This document shows, piece by piece, positions 56,000 to 64,000 of a DNA stretch of 64,000 bases. The stretch lies in contig NZ_CP141823.1 of the NCBI RefSeq assembly GCF_035621455.1, positions 124,001-188,000 on the forward strand, given 5' to 3'. The notes beneath the pieces are model-generated. The model made no database searches and had not been told where the DNA came from. It saw only the letters and a program-made list of their open reading frames with translations. The position numbers and the translations under genes were made by a program. Origin of the DNA: Vibrio natriegens NBRC 15636 = ATCC 14048 = DSM 759. GTDB lineage: Bacteria > Pseudomonadota > Gammaproteobacteria > Enterobacterales > Vibrionaceae. Within the stretch, counting starts at the first letter, position 1, and each line of letters opens with the position of its first letter.

Positions 56000-57493
56000 A
56001 TGACCGACGACGCCTTCGCTATAACGTCCACATTTATTAGTTATCTACTTGTGATGCTTGCTATTGGGTTTATGGCGTACTTACGTACATCAAATTCCAG
56101 CGATTATTTCCTCGGCGGGCGCACATTAGGTCCCTGGCCTGCTGCTCTTTCTGCCGGCGCCTCTGACATGAGTGGTTGGTTGCTTCTAGGCTTGCCAGGT
56201 TATGCCTACGCAGCAGGGATTGAATCCATCTGGCTCGCGGCAGGACTGCTGGGAGGCACATGGATAAACTGGCTAATTAGCTCGAAACGGTTAAGAACGT
56301 ACAGTATTACAACGGAATCATTAACCATCCCCGACTACCTCTCCCGCCGTTTTCACGACAAATCTAAATTGATTCAGACCATTTCTGCCTTTTTCATCCT
56401 ACTGTTCTTCCTCTTTTACACCAGCTCTGGCCTTGTCGCAGGAGGAAAATTGTTCGAAACGGTCTTTGGACTAGACTATACATACGCGGTAACGCTCGGC
56501 GCTATTTGCGTCATTTCATACACGCTTTTTGGTGGTTTTCTTGCCGTTTCATGGACAGACTTGGTTCAGGGGCTCCTTATGGCGGCGGCATTGATGATTG
56601 TTCCAATTGCGGCGATGAACGGCAGCTTTTCAAAAATGGAATACGATCTTGCCGCTATCAACCCTGAACTGCTCACCTTGTGGAACAACACCTCCGGGGA
56701 GCCTTTAAGCGCTATTACCATTATTTCGCTGATGGCCTGGGGGTTAGGTTACTTTGGTCAGCCGCATATTCTGGCACGCTTTAAAGCAGCCCGTTCAAAT
56801 AAGGATCTGACTACCGCTCGCCGCATTGCAGTCACCTGGACCTTTTTCTCAATGGTCGGTGCAATCCTTGTCGGCTTAGTCGGGCTACTCTATCAGGCCA
56901 ACACCGTTGGCACACCTTTAGCGGATAGTGAAAAAATATTCATGGTGCTGGTCAACGTAACCTTCCATCCTGTGATGGCGGGCATCCTTCTGGCTGCAAT
57001 TTTAGCCGCAGTGATGAGTACAGCCGATTCACAACTATTGGTGTCCTCTTCTGCATTGGCAGAGGACTTCTACAAACAGATATTTAAGCCCGATGCGACA
57101 TCAGATGACGTTGTGAAAATTGGTCGGTTTGCTGTCGTAGGAATTTCAATATTGGCGCTATTATTAGCGCTTAGTCCAGACAGCTCTGTGCTTGGTCTCG
57201 TTTCTTACGCGTGGGCAGGTTTTGGTGCGGCATTTGGCCCTGTTATCGTACTCAGTTTGTATTGGCCACGTATGAACAGAAACGGCGCACTTGCCGGCAT
57301 TATTGTCGGCGGCGTAACTGTCGTCATTTGGAAACAACTGACTGGCGGTTGGTTTGATGTCTATGAAATTGTACCAGGATTTATCTTATCTACGTTAGCC
57401 TGCGTATCTATGAGCATACTAACAAAACAACCTCATGAAGCCGTCGTTGAGCAGCATGAAACCTATAAGCGACTACTCGTAGAACTAGATTAA
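56000..57493 (+). CDS. putP: Sodium/proline symporter
   Basis: The ATG at 56000 has GGAGG eight bases upstream; an ATG five codons earlier overlaps that site. The 497-residue SSS-family protein has 13 predicted membrane segments with PutP signatures (DYFLGGRTLGPWPAALSAGA, SDMSGWLLLGLPG, YTLFGGFLAVSWTD, GYFGQPHILARFKA, AVMSTADSQLLVSSSALAED). It imports proline with Na+ to supply PutA. Last gene of the putA operon, followed by a strong terminator. Confidence 0.96.
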   Translation: MTDDAFAITSTFISYLLVMLAIGFMAYLRTSNSSDYFLGGRTLGPWPAALSAGASDMSGWLLLGLPGYAYAAGIESIWLAAGLLGGTWINWLISSKRLRTYSITTESLTIPDYLSRRFHDKSKLIQTISAFFILLFFLFYTSSGLVAGGKLFETVFGLDYTYAVTLGAICVISYTLFGGFLAVSWTDLVQGLLMAAALMIVPIAAMNGSFSKMEYDLAAINPELLTLWNNTSGEPLSAITIISLMAWGLGYFGQPHILARFKAARSNKDLTTARRIAVTWTFFSMVGAILVGLVGLLYQANTVGTPLADSEKIFMVLVNVTFHPVMAGILLAAILAAVMSTADSQLLVSSSALAEDFYKQIFKPDATSDDVVKIGRFAVVGISILALLLALSPDSSVLGLVSYAWAGFGAAFGPVIVLSLYWPRMNRNGALAGIIVGGVTVVIWKQLTGGWFDVYEIVPGFILSTLACVSMSILTKQPHEAVVEQHETYKRLLVELD

Positions 57494-57531
57494 TATCGCG
57501 CAAAAACATCCAAATAATGTTCATTATTTTT

Positions 57532-57565
57532 AATGCCGCTTGTATTTAAACAAGCGGCATTTTTT
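57532..57565 (+). terminator. Rho-independent terminator after putP
   Basis: AATGCCGCTTG pairs exactly with CAAGCGGCATT and is followed by TTTTT. Confidence 0.93.
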
Positions 57566-57596
57566 ATTTCCTAATCCCCATATTTCTACAAATACA

Positions 57597-57621
57597 CAAG
57601 AGTTTTCTGCAAGTTTTTATC
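57597..57621 (+). promoter_or_regulatory. Shared 25-bp element upstream of aspA
   Basis: Exact copy of 52014-52038 (before putA), ending 74 bp before the aspA ATG. The preceding TACAAA is also shared. TAGAAT at 57634-57639 could be the -10 of the promoter it controls. Confidence 0.75.
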
Positions 57622-57695
57622 CCCGCCATCAATAGAATTAAGGCTCAGCTCAACAGTAAATTCTAACGACACAATTACATTTTTAGGTAAAGAAT

Positions 57696-59129
57696 ATGAT
57701 GAAAGGAAGCAGTACAGTTCGACAAGAAGAAGACTTGCTCGGAGTCAGGGACATTCCCAATGACGCTTATTATGGTATTCACACATTAAGAGCATCTGAA
57801 AACTTCAAAATATCAGCCGAAAAAATATCAGACATGCCAGAACTGATATATGGCCTTGTTTGCGCCAAAAAAGCGTCTGCAATCGCTAATATGGAACTAG
57901 GCTCGTTACCGAAGCCATTAGGTGAATGCATCGTTAAAGCCTGCGATTTAATCTTAGGCGATGATAGTTGGTTAGATCACTTCATCACAGATGCATACCA
58001 AGGTGGTGCTGGTACCTCCATTAATATGAATATTAATGAAGTTATCGCCAACGTAGCACTCGAGTTGATGGGAAGCTGCAAAGGCGCTTACCATCAACTA
58101 AGCCCTAATGATCATGTAAATATGGGTCAGTCAACCAATTGTGCTTATCCTACCGGGTTGAGAATTGCAATTTATAAAAGGGTAGAAACACTTATCAACA
58201 CGGTAGAGTGTTTAAAAGGTGAATTTAAAGAAAAAAGTCTTAGATACTATGACGTAATAAAAATGGGCCGAACTCAGCTTCAGGATGCAGTGCCGATGAC
58301 TGTAGGGCAGGAGTTTATGGCTTTTGGCACCTTACTAGATGAAGAAATTAAAAACCTGCGTTACTCCAGCAAACTACTACTTGAAGTCAATTTAGGTGGT
58401 ACTGCAATAGGTACGGGTTTAAATACCGCTGATGGATTTCAGGAACTCGCAGTAAAACACTTAGCTGAGCTTACTGGCTATGAATGTACACTTGCAGAAA
58501 ACCTAATTGAAGCAACCTCTGATTGCGGTGCATATGTAACCGTTCATGGCGCATTAAAACGATTAGCAGTAAAACTATCTAAAATATGTAATGACCTCAG
58601 ACTCCTCTCTTCTGGCCCAAGAGCGGGATTAAATGAAATCAACTTACCTCAAGTACAAGCTGGTTCATCGATAATGCCAGCCAAAGTCAATCCTGTCATT
58701 CCAGAAGTGGTAAACCAAGTATGCTTTAAAGTCATAGGCAACGATACGACCGTCACTCTAGCGGCCGAAGCAGGACAGCTTCAACTGAATGTCATGGAAC
58801 CCGTGATCTGCCAATCCCTGTTTGAATCAATGAGCCTACTAGATAACGCGTGTATCTCTCTTGCAAACAAATGCGTGAAAGGCATTACGGTCAATAAACA
58901 AGTTTGTGAAAGTTATGTACTCAACTCCGTCGGCTTGGTGACCTACTTAAATCCATACATTGGCCATCATTTAGGTGATTCTGTAGGTAAAGTCTGTATT
59001 GAAACCGGACGTAATGTAAAAGAGGTGGTCCTTGAGAAAAACTTATTAACTGAGGATCAAGTCAATGAAATATTTTCCATGAATAACCTCATTTACCCGA
59101 AATATAAAGCAACCATTACCCAATCGTGA
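57696..59129 (+). CDS. aspA: Aspartate ammonia-lyase (aspartase)
   Basis: A 477-residue fumarase/aspartase superfamily protein that converts aspartate to fumarate and ammonia. Family marks are [20 protein letters not shown] at the start, [11 protein letters not shown] near 145 and the catalytic SS-loop [15 protein letters not shown] near 325. Aspartase rather than fumarase is favoured by the [12 protein letters not shown] start and overall length. The tandem ATG start has AGGTAAAG upstream. It shares an upstream element with putA and lies ahead of mqo. Confidence 0.9.
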   Translation: MMKGSSTVRQEEDLLGVRDIPNDAYYGIHTLRASENFKISAEKISDMPELIYGLVCAKKASAIANMELGSLPKPLGECIVKACDLILGDDSWLDHFITDAYQGGAGTSINMNINEVIANVALELMGSCKGAYHQLSPNDHVNMGQSTNCAYPTGLRIAIYKRVETLINTVECLKGEFKEKSLRYYDVIKMGRTQLQDAVPMTVGQEFMAFGTLLDEEIKNLRYSSKLLLEVNLGGTAIGTGLNTADGFQELAVKHLAELTGYECTLAENLIEATSDCGAYVTVHGALKRLAVKLSKICNDLRLLSSGPRAGLNEINLPQVQAGSSIMPAKVNPVIPEVVNQVCFKVIGNDTTVTLAAEAGQLQLNVMEPVICQSLFESMSLLDNACISLANKCVKGITVNKQVCESYVLNSVGLVTYLNPYIGHHLGDSVGKVCIETGRNVKEVVLEKNLLTEDQVNEIFSMNNLIYPKYKATITQS

Positions 59130-59536
59130 TCAATCTTTGTAAGTATTTAGAATTACAATAGCATTTCATACGTTAATTGGTTCATAGACATCCTATTTAC
59201 TATGTTGGATGTCTGTGAATACACCTGTTCCATCAAGCACTCAAGTGGTTCAGCCGATGTCCTGTTGTTCTCGATCACTCATCTATAGTCTGGATTTATC
59301 GTAAGAAGTTTAAAGTGAGCTCAATCAAGAGGCACTGAATAACTTTAGAGACGGCTTTCTCGGGGCATAGATTTGGTACAAGGACTACGGCAAGGTGAAT
59401 CGCAGTCCAATAGTCGACCTAACACCTTATCGGCTGAAGCAATTTTAACAATAAGAACAAACACGTAATACTTTTTAGAGTCAATTACGTACCCGTCACT
59501 TTCAACTACTTGTTATTTTAGAGAGATTACACCCCA
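59130..59536. other. Intergenic region between aspA and mqo
   Basis: AGACATCC at 59186-59193 pairs with GGATGTCT at 59207-59214 and may end the aspA transcript. The following 300 bp look like decayed coding sequence in places but no known product could be read. Promoter of mqo must lie at its end. Confidence 0.45.
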
Positions 59537-61138
59537 ATGAACAACGCAACTGGTATAAATCAATTTAACCAGCTCAGTTCTAACAGAGAAAAAATGGTTG
59601 ATATTGTCTTAATCGGAGGAGGTATCATGAGCGGGACGCTCGGTACATTCATCCAACAACTAGAGCCCAACTGGACAATAGAAATGTTTGAGCGCCTTGA
59701 TGATGTCGCTCAAGAAAGTTCCAACGCATGGAATAACGCCGGAACGGGGCATGCCTCTCTTGCGGAATCTAATTATACGCCAGAGATGCCGAATGGCCAG
59801 GTCACGATAGGTAAAGCTGTTGATATTTATGAACAATTTCAATTGTCTCGTCAGTTTTGGTCCTATCTGGTAAAGGAAGGCACAATTAGTAACCCTGGTA
59901 GCTTTATCAAAAGTGCTCCTCATATGAGTTTCGTCACTGGCGAAAACAATGTCGAGTTTCTGCGTAAACGCTTCAAATTGCTTCGAACTATTCCTCTTTT
60001 TGATGGCATGGTTTATTCAGAAGATGAACAACAGATCCGCTCTTGGGCTCCATTACTGATGGAAAACCGCGATCCAAGCCAGCCTGTTGCGGCCACCCGT
60101 TCTCGTTTTGGTACTGATGTGAACTTTGGCGCTTTGACACATCACATGGTTGACGCGCTGGGAACAAATCACAACTTCAAACTCAACTTGCAACACGAAG
60201 TCCGTTCACTGAAACACCAGACTGATGGTACCTGGAAATTAAAAGTGAAGGATTTTAGTAGCAACAAAACGCGTACTGTTCATACCAAATATGTATTTAT
60301 AGGCGCAGGAGGCGCATCCCTTACGCTCCTGCAAAAGTCAGGAATTAAAGAAGCCAAAAGCTATGGTGGCTTTCCTGTCGGTGGTCAATTCTTAGTGACC
60401 GAAAAACCGGACATTGTTAGTGCCCATAAAGCAAAGGTATATGGCAAAGCGCCCGTCGGTGCCCCGCCCATGTCAGTGCCACATATGGATACCCGAGTCA
60501 TAGACGGAAAAGAAGTGGTTCTATTTGGCCCCTTTGCAACCTTCTCGAGTAAGTTTCTGAAAAGCGGGTCCTTATTAGACTTATTTAAATCTGTACGCCC
60601 ATCAAACTTACTGCCAATGACACAAGTTGGGCTGAAGAGCTTCGATCTTATTAAATACCTCATCGGCCAGTTAACACAAAGTAATGAAGACAGAATGAAT
60701 GCACTGCGAGAATTTTTTCCGTCGGCAGAGATCAGTGATTGGTCTTTATTACAAGCAGGTCAGCGGGTACAGATCATCAAGCATGTACCCGGTAAAGGAG
60801 GTGAATTACACCTCGGCTCTGAACTTGTTCATGCAGAAGATGGTAGCCTCACCGCCTTACTAGGCGCATCACCAGGTGCATCTGTTTCAACTTCTATAAT
60901 GCTTCAATTACTTGAACGTTGTTTTAGTGACGAGATGGCTTCAGATAAGTGGAAGCATAAGATTAAAGAAATGATTCCTTCATATGGGTTGTCATTAATC
61001 GAACACCCTCAATTGAATCAAGAAATTTTACGTAAAACGAGCGAAACACTGCACTTAGAGCAGGATTTACTTGAAATTCGCTCAAGTAAGGAAAGTATAG
61101 TGGAGCAAAACGAACCAGTTTTTGCCTACCGAGCTTAA
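59537..61138 (+). CDS. mqo: Malate:quinone oxidoreductase
   Basis: A 533-residue FAD-dependent peripheral membrane enzyme that oxidises malate to oxaloacetate and passes electrons to quinone. VDIVLIGGGIMSGTLGTFIQ near residue 22 is the FAD site, followed by the Mqo signatures NAWNNAGTGHASLAE and PNGQVTIGKAVDIYEQFQL; HLGSELVHAEDGS and LLGASPGASVST lie near the end. It would process malate formed from aspartate-derived fumarate. AGAGAG lies upstream of the ATG. Confidence 0.95.
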   Translation: MNNATGINQFNQLSSNREKMVDIVLIGGGIMSGTLGTFIQQLEPNWTIEMFERLDDVAQESSNAWNNAGTGHASLAESNYTPEMPNGQVTIGKAVDIYEQFQLSRQFWSYLVKEGTISNPGSFIKSAPHMSFVTGENNVEFLRKRFKLLRTIPLFDGMVYSEDEQQIRSWAPLLMENRDPSQPVAATRSRFGTDVNFGALTHHMVDALGTNHNFKLNLQHEVRSLKHQTDGTWKLKVKDFSSNKTRTVHTKYVFIGAGGASLTLLQKSGIKEAKSYGGFPVGGQFLVTEKPDIVSAHKAKVYGKAPVGAPPMSVPHMDTRVIDGKEVVLFGPFATFSSKFLKSGSLLDLFKSVRPSNLLPMTQVGLKSFDLIKYLIGQLTQSNEDRMNALREFFPSAEISDWSLLQAGQRVQIIKHVPGKGGELHLGSELVHAEDGSLTALLGASPGASVSTSIMLQLLERCFSDEMASDKWKHKIKEMIPSYGLSLIEHPQLNQEILRKTSETLHLEQDLLEIRSSKESIVEQNEPVFAYRA

Positions 61139-61261
61139 CGCCTTACGGTTTTGGTCGTTATACCCCCAACGTTAGCGAGAACGCGAAGTGGCAAGGTTAA
61201 ATGTTAGGCTATTTCTCTAATGTGAAAGAAACTACCGCTTTCTATAAAACAGTAGCTTAAT

Positions 61262-62804
<1,543 letters not shown>

Positions 62805-62820
62805 TTAATCTGTTGGTGCC

Positions 62821-64000
62821 TTAAGCAAAACTTGGTTGAGCGGCCAGTTTAATGACGTGTTCATCTTCTCGGATGCTCTCGTTAAGAGTGAACTCTTGAT
62901 AGTCGGACGTATTGGTTACGACCATGATGACACTGGTATCAATCCCTTCTCTTTCAAGTGACTCTAGTTCAAATTCGACTAGTGGCTGACCGAGGGTAAT
63001 AGTGTCTCCATCCTCAATATTGGAAGAAAAGTACCTTCCGTTGAGTTTCACCGTATCAATGCCAATATGGATTAGAATTTCTGCCCCATTGTCACTAGTA
63101 ATTGCAATTGCATGTTTCGTTGGGAATATAGAAGTCACCACACCATTAACAGGAGAAGTTACAAGTCCTTCATATGGTTTAATGGCCAGTCCTTTACCAA
63201 AAGTTTCCGTCGCAAAGACCGGGTCGCTGACATTCTCTAACTTGACAAACTCACCTTTAACTGGAGGGAAGATAGTTTCTTGAGCAAGAGCTTTTACTGC
63301 TTCTTTTGCTTGCGTTACAACAGAAGCCGGAGTTTTGTTCACCGATGCTTCTTTCTCCGTGGAACTAGGTTTATCCTCAAAACCAACCACATAAGTAATC
63401 GCAGCTGCAGCGACAAAACTAATCAACATACTACCGATGGCATAGAAGAATGTAGGACCAGCTAATGCCGGTAGCCCTGGTAAACCACTCATTGTGAAGG
63501 CGTATGCTTTTACACCAGCTGTGACTGCGAAAGACCCACCTAGAGCTCCACCAATTAGTGCAGCAAAGAACGGTCTTTTCAAACGGATATTGACACCATA
63601 CATTGCAGGTTCAGTAATACCCATTGCTGCTGTAAGACTCACTGAAAGAGCAAGCGATTTCATTTTTTTATCTTTTGTTTTTAAAAAGACGCCGAATGCA
63701 GCACCCGCTTGACCAAGGTTGGCCACAAAGAATAATGGCTTAATTGGATCAAATCCCATCGTACTGACGTTATTTACCATAACAGGCACAAGGGTGTAAT
63801 GCATGCCGGTAATGATTAATACTGACATCGTACCGCCCAAGATCAACCCGGCAAGCCATCCCATGTTTTCCAATAACCACAATACACCGCCAGTAAGATT
63901 CCCACCTAAGAACAAACCAATTGGCCCTAATACGCTTAATGTAATTGGCGTAACAATAATAAGTGTGAATAACGGGACAAACATGGTTTTCAACGAGCCT
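62821..64000 (-). CDS. PTS beta-glucoside-type permease, EIIC-EIIA part (5' end outside window)
   Basis: The frame is open to base 64000, so the N-terminal EIIB and part of EIIC are missing. The visible part has several EIIC membrane segments (MHYTLVPVMVNNVSTMGFD, TAAMGITEPAMYGVN), a linker (about residues 210-235 of the visible part) and a glucose-type EIIA domain with the phosphorylated His in ILIHIGIDTVKL. It takes up and phosphorylates a beta-glucoside that the adjacent GH1 enzyme then cleaves. Confidence 0.9.
   Translation of the reverse strand, partial: GSLKTMFVPLFTLIIVTPITLSVLGPIGLFLGGNLTGGVLWLLENMGWLAGLILGGTMSVLIITGMHYTLVPVMVNNVSTMGFDPIKPLFFVANLGQAGAAFGVFLKTKDKKMKSLALSVSLTAAMGITEPAMYGVNIRLKRPFFAALIGGALGGSFAVTAGVKAYAFTMSGLPGLPALAGPTFFYAIGSMLISFVAAAAITYVVGFEDKPSSTEKEASVNKTPASVVTQAKEAVKALAQETIFPPVKGEFVKLENVSDPVFATETFGKGLAIKPYEGLVTSPVNGVVTSIFPTKHAIAITSDNGAEILIHIGIDTVKLNGRYFSSNIEDGDTITLGQPLVEFELESLEREGIDTSVIMVVTNTSDYQEFTLNESIREDEHVIKLAAQPSFA

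Noticed and set aside
59240..59500. Possible transposase remnant between aspA and mqo
   Set aside because: Several frames give fragments that look vaguely protein-like, but none matches a recognisable transposase motif.

Overview
The window looks like a piece of a Vibrio chromosome. The basis is the rbsDACBKR order with CGAAACGTTTCG operators, a PutA without a DNA-binding domain next to an AraC-family regulator and putP, and moderately AT-rich DNA with a polar tagD/E-poor, catabolism-rich gene content. The genus is inferred from gene content and style only; no search was run.

Layout. 1-5.6 kb: ribose operon rbsD-A-C-B-K-R on the minus strand, with two RbsR-type palindromes exactly 130 bp apart. 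6-12.2 kb: a membrane GGDEF-EAL protein, a 58-residue four-cysteine protein, a Nudix hydrolase, a YkuD_2-type protein, two small exported proteins and a DUF4136 lipoprotein. 12.6-15 kb: tRNA-Gly(TCC) followed by 11-bp-phased iterons, an Xre repressor, an excisionase-like protein, a tyrosine integrase and a coupled ORF, i.e. a very small tRNA-integrated element. 15.4-25.1 kb: accessory-looking genes: SoxR with a textbook 19-bp-spacer target promoter and a DMT exporter, an IS3-type transposase remnant, a zinc-ribbon protein, a ProC-like protein, a type-2 LeuA divergent from an Lrp regulator, AraC/DMT and MFS genes.

25.3-32.6 kb: a complete-looking trans-4-hydroxyproline pathway (epimerase, FAD oxidase, DapA-like deaminase, alpha-ketoglutarate semialdehyde dehydrogenase, NhaC-type carrier, GntR regulator) around a 23-bp perfect palindrome. 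32.7-41.5 kb: an FAD amine/amino-acid oxidase with NhaC carrier and a membrane protein, divergent from a response regulator, a periplasmic binding protein and a tripartite hybrid kinase. 41.6-46.5 kb: a lysine/2-aminoadipate module (ALDH7 dehydrogenase, short DUF1338/HglS-like 2-oxoadipate enzyme, aminotransferase, LysR). 47-50.9 kb: a lipoprotein with two tandem protein-tyrosine-phosphatase domains, then a translationally coupled pair of unrecognised membrane proteins that resembles a sensor.

51.1-61.1 kb: proline use (AraC regulator, putA, a non-catalytic ALDH-like protein, putP), aspartase and malate:quinone oxidoreductase; putA and aspA share a 25-bp identical promoter-proximal element that suggests one regulon. 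61.3-64 kb: 6-phospho-beta-glucosidase and the start-less end of a beta-glucoside PTS permease on the minus strand, the latter running off the window.

The common theme is amino-acid catabolism feeding glutamate/2-oxoglutarate and the TCA cycle: hydroxyproline gives 2-oxoglutarate, proline gives glutamate, aminoadipate gives 2-hydroxyglutarate, aspartate gives fumarate and malate is oxidised by Mqo. The least explained parts are the 48.9-50.9 kb membrane pair, the tandem phosphatase, the small cysteine protein at 8.4 kb, the ALDH-like protein in the put operon and a repeat shared by two convergent intergenic regions at 25.2 and 61.3 kb.
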